Shown: positions 12,301 to 27,900 of the stretch, in pieces | How positions within the stretch are numbered: the stretch's first letter is position 1 | Layout of the letters: every line of letters starts with the position of its first letter | Notes under the pieces: model-generated | What the model was told of the DNA's origin: nothing | Seen by the model: the letters and a program-made list of their open reading frames with translations, nothing else | Database searches by the model: none | Assembly: GCF_047663525.1 (NCBI RefSeq) | Contig: NC_092593.1 | Location: 28,670,501-28,734,500 of the forward strand | Length of the DNA: 64,000 nucleotides | DNA from: Anas platyrhynchos | Lineage: Eukaryota > Chordata > Aves > Anseriformes > Anatidae | Direction: 5' to 3' | Translations under genes and position numbers: made by a program

Positions 12301-15300
12301 CTTTTATCATTCTAAGGGGGTAAAGTTGTTTTTCTGCCCAGAAGATCAATGCATAACAACTTACACAGCCTTTTTAAGGGACTTCAATGGACCACTGGAC
12401 GGTGATGGGTACTTCTGGTCTCCTTGCTTTGTGAGATTTTGACCTGCATTCTCAGTTCTGTGAACCTATTTGTTGTCCCAGAGTGCCACCCCGTAAGTGG
12501 ACTCTTGCTGTAGTTATGCTGTGCAAGGTGTGGAGAAACTATGTGGTCAATTCTGGGCATTTGAGCTCAAGGTACAGTTTTAAATATATTTTTTTAAAAG
12601 GCAACACATGCAAACAACTTTTTTTCCCTCCAGCACTCCAAAACTGACCTTGATGCCCATATTGTCTACAACAAAGCGTACTTTAGGGCCAGCTTGCATT
12701 TTACCTTTCTAACAGATGTGCATAAAAGGCTACTCCAGTGTGGAAGAGAACCCAGTGTTTGTAGGGGTAATTCAGCATACTACACCATGTGGGGAAGGGG
12801 CAGGTTGCTGGTACTGTCTCATGTAGATCCTATTTAAAGTCAGCTATCGATTTTGAGTCTTTTGGTCAGTTTGTAATCAGGACATCCATTTTTCTTTCTG
12901 CACTTTGCTGTGTTTTATTACCCTGCTTTTATAGTTATAATTAGCTATCAAGTTATTGGAATTGATCTATTACATCATGGTCTATTATAAGTGATTTTGT
13001 TTTGGTACATTTTAGTGAGTAATCAGAGATTTAAGCATTTGTGATGTTTGGTTGTGCTTTTGTTTTATTCCTTTTTTTTTTTTTTTAACTCTTGAGTTCT
13101 TAAACAGTTGTTTTTAAATGGTTTTAAATGAATATGTGTAAATATATTAAGTCTGGAGATAACCCTAAAGTGGGTGAAGTCACAAACATTGGAGAGTACA
13201 GGAGTGATGCAAACGAGGTTGAGATTTGTAACAACTCATAGACCAAGCAACATAGTGATTTTATTTGGAAAAATTGCAAACTGGAAACATGCAAGGGGAG
13301 AAAAATTCCAAGCACTGAAAGCTCAGTGGAAGGAATGAGAGTACAATGTAGCTCTGCCAATGCAGATGTTGGAATTGCTGCCTGGGCGGCAGGTTCCAAA
13401 TGCGTCCTCAGCTCAGAGCTGCGTGGTGAAAAGCAGTGTGTTGCCTCATCTCTTGAGGTGCCATTACCTTCTGGATCTGGTAGGCAGCAGGCAGAACTCT
13501 AAGGTGTCTGCAGCTAACGTGTTAATTTGTGATGCCTTGCAAGAAAAACTGTTAGAGCGGAAAGAATTGAGAGGAGTGAAAAGATGATTGCTGCTCTGGG
13601 TGGTGATGGGGAGTTTTGGGTGAAGTACATGTCAAAAGTTGTTTACCTTGAGGTAGAAGCAAGTACACTGGAGGGAATGAAATGTGGGAATACACATCTA
13701 AGCTATCAAATGATAGAGAAGGACTGTTGGTATCAGAGATCAGCTTATTAAATAGATATGGGTATAATCATTTGGCCACTACAGTGGGTTATCAAGGTCC
13801 TGTGGTTTAATACATTTAAAATCAGTCTGTGCAAAGCAAGTTTATCTGCTTGTTCACAGCTTGACCTTTTGTGAAAGATGAAGCACTGCTGCCTGTGGTG
13901 AGGAAAATCTCTTTGCTGGGAAAGCGACTTAAACCCAGCAAGTCAGCATGTGCCTCAGAGCAGGTGAAGGTGCACCGATGAAAATCAGGCCTTGTGTGTT
14001 TATTACTCTGTGTATTAAAATGGGAGAAATCGTCAGTCCAGCGGGGTAGGGACGTGCCTCTCCAAAACAAAGAAAATATGTTTATGGGTAGCTACATTCT
14101 GTAAATTGATAGCCATCCTCATTTTATCTCCCATGCCAAGTCCAACAGGATATCCGGTATTGTACAGTAATCCACAGCATGTACCAAGGGCTCTAAAATG
14201 TGTCCTTGAAGTTTTATTTTCTGTGGAAGACAACTACGTGTTTCAACATGCTTAGGTTAAGATCATTAAAACATTTAAAGTGCCTACTTTGTCATAGGTC
14301 TAAAGATTTGGTAGGTAGCTATAGTTGTTGAGATCTGGAGAAGACAGAGAAATGTGAACAGTATTTTAAAATAACTTTGGAAGACAAGTGGGTCACCTGT
14401 TTATAGATGAAGTGTGGAAGCTGATAGAAACAAGTTTTTGAAAACTATTATTGTGAAGCCCAAATCCGATTACAGGGGAAAGCAGCATTGCTGAGCACTG
14501 AACTTTGCCTCTTGTTTTTGGAGGTGGTCTCAGTGGACTGAGCTTGCCGTGATGGCCTCCTTGGTGCAGAGCCCTTTCTCTTGGCTAGGCTTCCTCCACG
14601 GCTTCCCAGGCCCTTGCCTGACTTTATTTCTGAGACATCCTCCACCATAGGTGTATGTTGCCTGTCTCCCTTGTAACCTTTAGTAATCTCACTGCAATAG
14701 AGAGGCCACTGTTTGGCCCTCTCTTCTCCCTTCTCCTCTCTCTGTCCTTCCTTCACTTTTCTCCTTTTTATAAAACTGGATTCAGAATATATCCATGTTA
14801 ATTTCAGAAGCCATTAAAAAGGGTCAGTGAGGAAGAAGTTTCTTTTTTTTTTTTTTAATTCAGGAGACTAGTAGCACACAAATCTTATTGTGAAGTTGAG
14901 AAAATTGTAGGGTTAACCCTAGAAAGCTCATGCGTTACCTACTGCTGTTACCTTCAGTGGTTGTAATTCTCACTCCTTCTGTGAGACTATTTTAGAGTAT
15001 TCACCAACTATAATAATAATAAGCATGTTCAGTGTCTAGGAAGTGTATGTAAAGCTACGATTGCCTAATACGAGCTTCTTCAGAACTTTAAAGAATCTTC
15101 TCTATCCCTCAGTCTACAAATAAGTATCTTAACATCCAGAGGCCAACTTCATCAAGGCTCCCTTAGCCTTCATTTAAAGGAGAAAGGAAAATGTTTCCCC
15201 CCATGCGGGACTGACGTTTTTTTTATCTCTGCTGTAGCACCTGTCTGTACTTGGTTTTGCCCAGATACGAGCTATAGTAGGGGTAGCAGTGGTGCACGGT

Positions 15301-18300
15301 GTTGTGGTGCTCTGCTTCCCATCCCCTCCACTGTGCTGCAGCGACCACCAGCCCCGTGATGGGACCAGCACTGAGCCTTCGTGCTGCTGCCCAAAGCCAG
15401 GTGCTGAAATAAGCACAGGGAGGCAGGAAGAATTTACCCCAGTGTGGTTCTCAAGGACTGTACCTGCTTTAACTGCAGCTCTAAACCCATGAATCTGAAT
15501 CTCACTGAAATGTGGTGGGACCACTCCCATGACTGGAGTGCTGCAATGGGTGGCTACAAGCTAGAGAGAAGCTTGAGAACTGGTTCCTCTACAACATGAT
15601 GGTAGCCTCTGAACAAAGCTGAGCTTCTGAAAAAAAATTCAATCCGTTGATAAGAATTCCTGAATTGTAGTCCATTCAAATGCATTGAGAAAATTTGTAT
15701 TCGCAGTGTTGAGAGTCTGCTGATTCTACAAGTCATGTTGTGCAAAACATGGGCTGAAGCTTGGTGCAAATGTGACCTCAGTCACCACTGACTGCTAGTT
15801 GCTCTGTGTCCCGGTCAGATTCTGGAAAAAGACATCAAGCTCCAAAATCATGACACATGAGCTGTAGTTATTGCTTCATTGGCTGCAAAAGCTTTCCCGG
15901 AAGAAAGTCAACATTGAGAGTTCCTCTGTTTCTAGTCTGTCAGTTCTCATGAGCACTGCTAAGAAAGCAGTGGTGAATCAGGCTGGCAGTCTTCAAGCCT
16001 TTTCTTTTTACTTTTCTTTTGACTGCGGCAGTCTGGTTTTGGAACAGATTATGCTCAAGATGTGTCAGCACTGCGGATTTTCCTTGGGCTGTCCCTGGAG
16101 GTGTGGTGATTTTCTTCTTGTACAGAAAGGTCCTGTAGTTAGTTCGTAAACAGAGGCATCTCAGCCCCAATGTCCTCTTGGGCTGGATTTAATTGCTTAT
16201 GCACATGTTTAGCATTGTACAAGACGCTCTCAGGTACCTAAGGCATTGGTGCAGCACTGGCCGACCTGGCGCAGGACCTGTGCACTTCTGAAGTGTGTCC
16301 ACCTGTGGGCCAGGGGTAGCATCTTGACTACAGCCAGCTGGCAGCATGCAGACAATCGCACCCGGTCTTCTATGCCTGGCACTGCGAGGAAGGGATTTAA
16401 CACCAGGCTGCAGGAATCTGCATGTAGAGATGTTTAAACCTGGGTTTTCCCATGTGTGTGTGAGCCTGAAGTCCTGTTATGGTCAGTGCATGCCTGGGGG
16501 TGTGATGGTGTCTGAAAGAGCCATCACCCTTAAATGGCCTCTTCATATGGACACTCTTAATTTGTCTAAAAACTGTGCCAAAAAGGGTTTTCCTCCATTG
16601 CAGCTGCTTCTGTTTAACATGTAACTTGTCTTTCTCAGCCTTTCCTTTTGATGTAATCGACTGTGCTGCTGGGTGTATCACGGTGGCACTGGACTTTGTG
16701 TAGTACATGCGGAAAACAGGACCAACAACAGATATTTACATGGTGGTTTTTACTCAAGAGTAATGTTCCATAGATTGCCCTGGTTTTCAGTTTCTTTTCT
16801 GGTGAAGATTCAGGAATTTGAGTTTGATTTCATCTCTAGTTATTGTAGTTCCAGCTGCCTTAAAATCAGCATGTGAGATTGGCTGCAGTGTTGAACTGAA
16901 CCATCATCGGAGTTCAGCACGAGCAGGAATGGTATCCTGAAGTTGTTGTTAATATGAATTTAGTCCCCGCAGAGCCTGAACGATGTTGCTTGTCAGCACA
17001 ACTGGCAAGTTACAGCTCTGTAGCTATTGTCCAAGTTTTCCTTAAGATGAAAGAGTTAAGCCTTCCTAATTTTCAGACAGGTAGGTTATGCAGTGATGTC
17101 TTACACTCTTAAATTTGTACGTCTTATTAAAAAAAAAACAAAAAAAAACACTTTTGAAAACAAATTCATTCTTACTTATGCAGTAACTAGGTAATTAATT
17201 TGATTGTTATGAAAGGTTTCTGTGTTGCTTTGAAGAGGCTGCTTTTGCACTTCAATCTTTCTGTCAGGTCCAACACTGAGGATGCTGAAAGGAGATGTTC
17301 TAAGGTTTGAGCCTGAAAATACTGACTCATCTCCCTGTTCAGTTGTTCTCCAAAGCCTCAAAAGTTCATAGTGATCATGAGCGTAAGGTATTTTGATATT
17401 TAACATGGGGCTATGTGACCTTGTCATGGAGCACACAGAACTCTATTTCCACATACAGTGAGCTCTGAGTGTTCAGTGTGCCTGAAAAATTGGACCTAGC
17501 CACCTCCTTGGCATAGTGCAGATGCATCAAAATCTTTGTCCAGTTTTAAAGCAAACAATACGAACACTTCTAATCTGTTTGTCAAATCATTTAAAAGTGC
17601 AAATCTTTATAACCTAATGCTTTTGTGGCTTTTTTTTTAGTTGTTGAATTTTCTAATGTGTGTTTCTGTGTGATCCAACAGGTTTTAGCAGATGCTGTTG
17701 CACGCTTGGTAGTAGATAAATTCAGTGATTTGACAGAAAACTTCACATCTCCACATGCACGTAGAAAAGTCCTTGCTGGAATTGTCATGACAACAGGTAA
17801 AGAAAAAAAAAAACTGTTTTAGCTGTCTAAATCCCAGGGCTTTGTTTGCGTTCTAAGAAACTATGTTCTTTCTTTGGTCAATCAGTATTGAAATATATTT
17901 TTACTGTTTAATACTCAAGGTGCATTAAATATAGCAATTAAATCTCGGCTAAAGATGATTAAAGGAAAATTAGATCTGCAAATGCATCTGTTTCTGGAGC
18001 TCCTGTCTTCTGCGTAGTTGAGACTTCTGAGATAATTCATAGTCTACAAAATGCATGAACCTGTTAAAATGAAACATTGAACTTTTTGAAAGTAAATCTA
18101 AAATAAATTTCACCACATTGGTCACAGATGGCATTCTTGGTTTTGGCACGGTATATAAGAAATTATGCTTGCTTTACAAATCTTTAAGGTTTTGCACTTT
18201 GTTAGTTAGCCTTTGCTCTTTCCCACACCCACACACAGCTCCCCATGAATCTGCACCACTTCAGGCCGGGATGCACATCACAGCTAACTCTACGCACTGG

Positions 18301-21300
18301 CAGCCTAGGCTCCCTCGCATTGGCACCTCCAGGAGATGATCCTGTATTGTGGATGGACCTTAAATTTCAGGTGCCTGGGCCGTGTTGAATATGTTTCTTC
18401 CCGCTTGTCCATACTGCAGTAAATATTCTGTTGAATGAAGACAGCAGAAGGCATTTAGCAGGGCCAGCTGCTTTCTGTATCTGGTGTTTTTTGCTTTGTT
18501 TTGGTACAGGGATGTAGCATTTTGACCTGTCATTCCAAATTCTTCATGGAATTGACTATTTTAATGACAAAGGTAGGTTTTTTTGTATAGAAAACATGCA
18601 AAATATTTTTAATTCAATTGTGCAGAATTATTTAACACCAAGAACTATGTCTCTAGATGTCCTGTACTGCTGATAAGCTTTAAAATGGTTTAACTATTTG
18701 AACTTCATTATCTAGTTTTACTTATCATGTTGATGGTTTAATACCCTTCTGTTCTGTGTTTTTGTTTTGTTTTTTTTTTAAATAAATCAGTGCCTTTTAA
18801 TAATACAAATTTCTATATATGCTGTTAATATCTGCATATATGGACAAAAGGTTGCCGTGCTCTAAGCCAACTGGCTGCCTGGGCTCAGAAAAAAGCATCA
18901 TCTTTGGGGATCAGGCTGTAATAACTCTTCCTGAAGCAGCAATTTTTCCCTGCAGGTTTTCAATTTCTAACTCATATGAGCTCCAAAAGGAAGAACTCAC
19001 AAGAACCATAGACCATACTGGTAGAGGAAAGATAAGTCTGAGTGAAGCTTTTGGTTTAATGAAAAAATCAGAAGAAAAAATATTTCTTGAAAAGAAACAA
19101 AAGAGCCTTGTTTGAATTCTGCAGGACGATCTCTTGCTAAGTTGCTTGTGATTTTAATTGCATCTTCATTCTAAAATTTTGTTTTGTCAGGTACAGATGT
19201 GAAAGATGCTCTGGTAATAAGTGTTTCTACAGGAACAAAATGCATCAATGGTGAATACATGAGTGATCGGGGTCTTGCATTAAATGATTGCCACGCGGAA
19301 ATTATATCTCGACGGTGCCTGCTTAAATTTCTATATACACAACTTGAGCTTTATCTAAGGTAAGCTTATAGGAAGATAAGCTGACCACATGGAGCTGTAA
19401 AGCTTTAAGAAAATGTCTTCTAATTATTTGAATCTGAAACATTTGTCCTGACATGCCCTGCTGAAATGAAGTGTGTAAAGTAACACTTGTTGCATTAGAA
19501 TGTTTAACTGAGAACTGAAGCTCTTTGCCCTGAAGTTTAAATTGAACAAAACATGCATTCAGTTAGGTGTCAATCTTGAGAGGAAAGCATAGACAAAATT
19601 ACAGGGAATCATTTTGTAATCTGTAAACAAAAATCTAAATCAAAATAATCTCAAGTGGTCCAATGTGTGATGTTGTTTTGTTTTCTGGTAAGTCCCTGAA
19701 AGCTCACTGGGGAATGTAAAAGGCTCTCTATTTCTTGTCTCCATTCTTTTTTCATTTTTAAATTTGTAATAACTTCTTAGAGTTATATTATAAAATTTCC
19801 AGGCATCATGTGTTGAGACAATGCCTGTTGAGACTGACCAGCTTATGTTATTTTTTACATTAATTTTGGTTTTGACTATATTTTTGTTCTCTGTTTCAGC
19901 AATAAAGATGATCAGCAAAAATCCATTTTTATCAAATCGGAGCAAGGCGGGTTTAAACTGAAGGAAAATGTGCAGTTTCATCTCTATATCAGCACGTCTC
20001 CTTGTGGAGATGCTAGGATTTTCTCGCCACATGAAGCAGCACAAGAGGGTATGATAGCAGTAGTATTCTAGTATTGGAGTTTAAAGTATTATTTGAGCAC
20101 GTACTAGTGATATGGTTATGTAGCTACATTGCAAGGAGTGATAGAAATTGTCATGTAAGCCAGCAGCTACGTTGGCTTTAATAGACTCTTCTTATTGTAA
20201 TGCTATCTGTGAAATATTTTGAGAATATTTTTCAGTTGATTGTAAGCAGTTTTTGTCATTTAGATCAAGGGGACAGACATCCAAACCGCAAGGCAAGAGG
20301 ACAGCTACGAACAAAAATAGAATCTGGGGAAGGAACAATCCCTGTGCGCTCTACGACCACTATCCAGACGTGGGATGGAGTATTGCAAGGAGAAAGGCTA
20401 CTTACTATGTCATGCAGTGACAAGATAGCAAGGTGAGATACTAAATAATTGTTTTTTCAGTGGAATAAGAAAGGAGGGTTGCATGACAGCTGCAGTGAAT
20501 GTGCAGGTTATTGCTTGGTTTCCTTGCTTAGATGTAGCATGGCTGCAACTCCAGTGATGAAGCTCTGATTCTTCACCTGCAGTTGGTGTCAGCCCTTCTG
20601 CTGGCTTCAGAGGCGAGGTGAAAACATCTATCATTTTAGCAAGTCAAGTCATGACAGCCTTGTTTTGTAATTTTCACTGGAAAATATCAGAGGAATACCT
20701 TCTTTTTTTTTTCTAATGTAGTATGGCATTGGCAACGCAGTGACAGTGCAATAAATCTATTAGCTGTAGCTGATTAATTTCCTCTGATAATATATGTTCT
20801 TGTATATCAGTGGAACAGATGTGTTCCATGGATAAATTTAGATTTTTGTTATTTTATGCAGGGAAAAAGTATTCTAGTTAAAAACATGTTCATTGATAGT
20901 CATTTTTAATTTCTAGCTTCAAAATTATTTTAATGTTAGTTTTAATATTTTTACTGTAAATAAATATTTTGGTTCCAGTACTAGTACTTTTATTTATACT
21001 TTATCCAATATATTCTTATTCTTTGTTGTCATTATTGACAGACAAAGATAAAGATTTTTGAAAACTGTGGACAGACAGATGACACCCCCCACCACACCCC
21101 CAGTTTAGCAGCAGTAACCTTTAAAAAGTACCAGAGGTCTGGGAGAGTTGCTGAAAGATGGTAGTATTATTTGAAATGAGCCTGTCTGATTGCAGCCTCT
21201 TTGTTCTCGTGAAATAGATGAGAAATGCCAAGTTTTTCACCTGATATTTTAATTAATTATTTTTTAATTTAAAAAAAATGTGCTGGGCTGTCAAGTCACA

Positions 21301-21930
21301 CTTAGTCTGATTCAGAATTTATTAAGTCTATTTTAACAAAGAAAGTAAGTGGAAATGTAATTGTGAACTGTGTACACCAAATCAAAACATACAGGATGAA
21401 TGTTAGGTGATTGCTTCTTTCCTCTAGTCTTGTCTCAAGTAATCAGCATCTTTACTGAAGGAAGGCACTTGAGTTTAAATCCTTCTAACACAAATAGATA
21501 GGGCCGCTCAGAAACCACTATGTTGGGTTGTTGAAAGGCAATTTTAAAAAAATGACATTGAAGTTTTAAAATAATATTTTCAATAGTTCATCAAATAGAT
21601 TTCCCAGCTTCATGTCAGTAACTTCTCCTAACCATCCAATGTGGTATTCATGCTGCATTCATTTGACTTCTTTTATCACATCATCATTGCTGTTAGTGAA
21701 AATAAAACTTGAAGACAGTTATTGAGCTAGAACACATTTGACTATTTTGTTGATTTTGTGTGATGCAGAACAGAATCCATCTCTCGCTTGCGTAGCTAGC
21801 TGTCACCTCTCCTTGGGGCTAATGGGAATAATTTTGTTTGTGCCAGTGAAGGAAGCAAATAGAACCCCTTGACACAGAACAAAGACTGTATGACGGGTAA
21901 GGAGGCCCAAATTTTCATATTCTTTTTTTC

Positions 21931-21961
<31 letters not shown>

Positions 21962-24900
21962 TTTTTTTAACATTTCCCTGACATTATGACCATGTTTTGT
22001 CCATTTAAATCTGAAAGAATGCATTGCTATGTAGTTTCCAACAGTCAGTGCTCCAGAATGCCCTTGCCCTGTGCACTTGCACTGAGCTTTCCAAAAGGTT
22101 CACGGTACCAGCGTGGAAAACACATGGGTGAATAAAGTATGCAGGATTGCACGTGCAATCCAGAGCAGAAAAACTCTTTGTACCTGAACAGCCATATCTG
22201 CGTGGATTATATGTATAACCCAAGCTGTGACTTTCAGCCTCTAAGTGCTTTGTTGCAGTGTGCTGCCTAGCACCCTCCTGAGCCTGGTAGGAACACCCAA
22301 GAAACTTGTAAAACTTCTGTTAAACTTCTCTTTTTCTGGAAAAAAAAATGCTAAAAAGTAGATGGTCTACAGTTACAGCTGCTCATTACAGTGATGGGCC
22401 AAGCTCACCATTAGTAACGGGTGAGCTCTAATGCAAGAGTGGATGGAACTCCTTGGGCTGACTTCAGGTGCTGATTGTACATTGGCAGACTTGGCCATGC
22501 TAAGCCAAGGTTTGAATCGTGCCACAGGCTGAGATAGGACGTGTGAAACAGGCTTTGGCTGTGGAACAACACAGGTCTTCTGCTTCCCTCCAGACAGCTC
22601 AGCTCACCTCTTCTTCTCCAGCTTAGTTGGAGGCAGATACTCAGCACCCCTAAATGACCTCCTTCTGCTTGTGCTGGAAGAGACGGGGGAAAAAAAGAGA
22701 AAAAGTCAAGGGGTATGAGAGCTGTGCTTTAGGTAGGAAGGAAATGAGGGGTGCCAGAATCTAACTTGCACTGATGTCACCGGGAGAAAAATGAGAAATA
22801 GCAAAAGGCCTGCATAGGTAAAATTGAATGTAATTCCACTTGGATCAGAAGCATTAGAACAGGATTGTCCTAGTTGTTAGTTCATGGTGATGTTTCAGGG
22901 TGGTGTTATTCTATGACAATACCTTTTTTTTGGGAACATTAATACACATGCATTTGCTTTAAATGTATCCTAGGCTTTATTATATCCATGGTGCTTTATT
23001 ATGCATATTTTTGTCATTCTCTGTTTGGTATGTTTTTCCCCCCACATTCATTTCAAGTTGTTCAGCTTTGAATAGTTACTTAATTTCTCACAAAACATTT
23101 CAGTTGAGGTTTGCTGTCTTGCTAAGCAGAATGAAATGTTTTCTCACCCTGTTTCCTAGCTAGGAAGCCTCTAGAATTTGAGAAGTGATTTAATTAAGAA
23201 GTGGTCCTGTTGATTAAGGAGAAATTATTGGTGCTGTTCTGCTCTAAAGAATGTTACTTCTGATAATCTTTGGTGTGAAATAACGTCATGTGCCTATGTA
23301 CTGACCTTGTTTTGCAGTATTTAGAGTGAGATATCCAAATGGAAGTTTATAACTGTCTTACTGTTTATTTCCCTGATGGCTTTTCCTTCTTGACCCCACC
23401 ATCCAGATTTCTTGGACTGATGAGGTTGCACAAAAAGAACTTAAAATCCTATGTGTGCTCCCTAAAGGCTGTATGTATGTTCTGTTTGTGCCTATTGAGC
23501 TTTTTTCAAATTTGAGAATCATTTTCTAATGGAAGTCTCCATGACAGAGCTGGTGTGATTTCTGATCAGCAATAGGAAGAACATTTATTCTGAACACTTC
23601 TTAGTCCAAGTGACAGATTAGAATGCCTTAATTTTGGTACGTGAAGGCTGTGTGATGCCTAGGTGAAAAACCTTGGGTAAAGTAGCAGGAAACCACTACC
23701 CAGCGTCACGTAACCACTCAAACCAGTGACTTGAGTCTTGGCCCAGGCTCACCAGTATGCCCCAGATCCGTGTAACACTGGGAAAGCTGGGACAAATCAG
23801 AGCTGTGCATTTGACAACCTAGGTTCAGCTACAAGGGAAAACAAATCCTCTTGTCTGTAATTGAAAGTCTGACCTCAAGATAAGTAAGAAGAAGTTTGTG
23901 AGAAGTGCTGCTGTAAAAGATCGTAGACTTGTGCTTAGTGACTTGCGTCAGTGTGGGGCACTGACTGAGCCACTTGAGGTAAAAGACCGACTGCTTCATG
24001 TGACGATGTTGCTTCCTGTGTCTGCTTTGAAAAGGAGGCACTGATCGTGGAGATTCAGTTAACCTCTTAGGAAAGCAAAGAGAAATCAGATTTGAACATG
24101 GCAGAAAGGAGGTCATGTTTAGATTAATTAATATCATCTCTTCCCGTTCATTCTGCAGCATCTAAGCATCTAGAAGCATCTAAATGGTGAATATAGAACA
24201 GGAAAACCAATGAGTATGATAATTTTGTAAAATCACATTTCCCCCAAGGTGATGCTCAGCTAAAAAACCCTGGTTGTAGCTCTCAGGTGAGCACACTACC
24301 CAGAGAGTAAGTAGTCAGGAGCTGACCACTATTCATTTGCAACTTCATTGACCAAAAGTTGCATATGTATTTATGGATACTTCAGTGCAAATGAGGCAGG
24401 ATGTGAATCCACAGAATCACAGAATCACAGAATCACAGAATTTCTAGGTTGGAAGAGACCTCAAGATCATCGAGTCCAACCTCTAACCTAACACTAACAG
24501 TCCCCACTAAACCATATCCCTAAGCTCTACATCTAAACGTCTTTTGAAGACTTCCAGGGATGGTGACTCCACCACCTCCCTGGGCAGCCCGTTCCACCTG
24601 TGTTTGTGGGAACAGGCAGATGTTTGCTGTTGTGTAGGAGCTACTATAGGAGACTGAGACTTGGATTGGAAATGTTTGGATCTACAGAGCTGTTGTTGGG
24701 ATCTAGTCTGTGAAGAAGGTGAGATGTTGAAACTGTGAATGCCTGGGTTCAGTGTTACTTCTTAGATGAGGTAGAAGACATGACAAAATCTCGATGACAG
24801 CAAACATTTGGTCTTTTGGTCTTATTTTTCCTAAATGTGCCTGGGGGATTCTAAGCTGTAAAGCAAAGTGGGGACACAAAGTAGCCTGAGCAGTGCTCCC

Positions 24901-27900
24901 AAGGGGACAACTCAGCAGCATTTTCTAATTGCTGTAATTTTTGATTCTGAAACCTGAAATTTTTCAGATCACTGAAAATTTTTATGCAAAACAAATACTA
25001 GAAAACAATGTTTTTTTTAATACAAGAAAATACTTATGGAGTATTTTATACTCCAAGAATATACTGGAGATATTTTTTCCATTATCACATTCTAGAGCCA
25101 TCAAATGTTCCTACCTGAGCACTGTGCCATGGCCAGGGTCTGCGTCCACTCTGCTGCAGCATGCATTGCAGCAGAAAGGTTTGTTTCTGTGTTATAAAAC
25201 CGATGTGAGCATTGGAAGGTTTGGATTTGCAAACTAGATTTACGTGGTATTGGTTACTTCACCCTTTTCTCATACTAATTTGTATATACATGAAGAAAAA
25301 AACAAACAAACATTTTGTTAGGTGTTTCACTGGCTTGGTGGAAAAGGCAATACAGGAAAGCTGGAGAGGGACTTTTTGTCAGGGAATGTAGTGATAGGAC
25401 AAGAAGTAATGGCTGTAAACCAGAAGAGGGTAGGTTTAGGTCAGCTATCTGGAAGAAATTCTTCACTCTGAGGGTGGTGAGGCACTGGAACAGGCTTCCC
25501 AGAGAAGCTGTGGATGCCCTGTACCTGGAAGTGCCCAAGGCCAGGCTGGATGGGGCTTTGAGCCACCTGGCTCAAATGGCAGGGAAGTTGGAACTGGATG
25601 GAGTTTAAGGTCCCTTCCAACCCAAACCATTCTATAATTCTATCCTGAATTTATTAACATTTTCTTTGATAAATTTTTCACTCTCAGCTCTGCATCTTAT
25701 GGTTTGTAATGAACCTATACAGATTTGGCCCATTAACTTCAAAATAAGTTTCAGTAAATTCTAGTGCTAAATTGACAGCTTTCATTGACAAACATTCTGA
25801 CATGTCATGCTTGTAAATTGGCAGGAAGAGACAGTTTTACCATTTCGGGTTTCAAAAGGCTTGTGTCTTTTTGAAAATTGATGCATATTATTGGTATAGC
25901 TACTTCTCAGTTTATATCTGTAGAGGTTGTTTTTGCTGCATGTGCTAATGGGAGTGAGAAATTAGTGTTAGCTAGAAAGAAGTACAGTATGAATAGGAAA
26001 AAGTAAGAAAGTCTCTGCATAATCCTTTTTGCCTCAGTTACAATCAACAGGACTTCATTTGGGTTTCATGTTTATCTCTGACTCACTGCCAGTTTCTGAA
26101 ACGGTTATTTATTTCTATGGATAATTATATCTTTTATTGTAACACTTGAAATTTAAAGGCAATTTTATAAGCCTAATCACTATCCAACCCTGCCTGATCA
26201 ACTTTATGAGGCTGAGGCTTTGTGTGTATGAATGGTTTCTACACACCTTGTATTTACAGCTGCTCTGAATGTGTTGCTCACAGTGATACAGCCCACCCCA
26301 GCAAAACCAGCAGGCATGTGCAGTTATTACAGAATAGGAATTAACTGTAATACAGGTTCGTGTGTTCCACCTTGCAGAAGTTTGTTCAATTGTCTAAACT
26401 CCTCATTTCAATTAAAAGACAAACTTCAGCTTTAACTTTCTTTGCCAGCGAAGGTCACCAAGTGTGGGAGGTGGGGAAGAAGCAGCAAAACACAAGCTCT
26501 AGAAGTAATGAAGATGGAAACAAGGAAGAACGGGGTCTGGCAAAAGTTTTATTTAGGGAGCCATGGCTTGCCAGAGGAACACTCTGGCTTTTTTAAAAAT
26601 TTCCATCCATCACTCAAGTACTATTGAAGAAAAATAAGATGTAATGTGCCTAAGCTAAGGAAGCTTAATTTGTGTCTGTAAGTTTCGGATACCATTGTAA
26701 GAACCCAATTTGCTATGATTACTCTTGGATTCTTCCCAAATGCTTCTTCCATAATATTACCTGTCTGTAGTAGTCCATATCCTTCTCTATCCTGCATGTA
26801 GGTAATACTGCAAATAACAAGAAAACACTACTGTGATCTATTTCGCAATTAATGTACCTCTGTGCTTACAAAATTCTAGTCAAGGCAAAGTCCTTAGAAA
26901 GTCATCTCGGTACAGGGAGGCAATAATTTTCACTTGATACCTTTAACCTTATGTTTGGCTGTTCATTGAATTTTCACTGTCATACAAAATAGGCCATTAT
27001 ATAATGTAACAGATACCTTACTTTTTATTAGTGGAGTGTTTTTACTCCTACATTAGGGCCAGCTTTTTTAATGACAGGTGAGTAAGCTAATCCATACTGC
27101 CTCAATTTTTACCCTCAGTAAAGATATGCAAATAAATTGTTTCCTCGGACTGCAATTTTTGCTTTACCCTTTCTTCACAATTTTGTGAGACTTGTAGCCA
27201 AAGCATATAGTTCAGTTTTTCACAGTAGTGCAGCAGTTGTACTATACAATTTGTAGCCTGAACTGATGATATACAGCCATGCCATCCCAGCACAAGGTGC
27301 AAGAAACACCTTTAACACAATCTGAGCTCCCTCATTTCTTAGGGGATCCTTGCATCTCATATAAGTAAGGACAGCCATTTCATATGAGCACAACAGCTTC
27401 CATTGTGTTATTTTTTATTTTTATTCAAGTACCAAAATAAATTTTCCTTCTGCTTGGGTACCCAGTCTGGATGTTGCAGTTGTACTCAGATACACTATTT
27501 TAATAGTGACAAATTGTTTGCAAGTATACCTCAGAAAAGAGGTTAGTGGAAATACTCTACAGGAGACTTTGAGATTTTAAAAGGTGTTCCATATGGGTTT
27601 CATATGATTGTCACATATAGATTGAGAGCCAAAACTTGAGTAAGCGAACACAGATAGAAAATCTCTTCAGTATTTTGCTCCTGTGCATGCTAGATTCCTG
27701 CTACTGGACCTGTTTGACTGTGGGTCACAATGGTACAGACAGGGATTTACAGTTGGAATCTGTGAAGCAGCTAAAGTAAGCAGAGAGTACCTGGAGATTA
27801 TTTTCCCCTGCCCGTGAATATTGTAGGCAACTACAAATATCCTTTCTGACAGCAGGATGTGGACAGTTTGGTTAAGGTGTAAAGAACAAACTTTCTATGA

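Noticed and set aside
18819..19115. 98-residue plus-strand frame in ADARB1 intron 3
   Set aside because: No splice sites or phase that fit between exons 3 and 4, which already join perfectly.
20049..20263. ADARB1 cassette exon comparable to the primate Alu exon
   Set aside because: Exons 5 and 6 join in phase with no extra open cassette, and no SINE is present in this 215-base intron.
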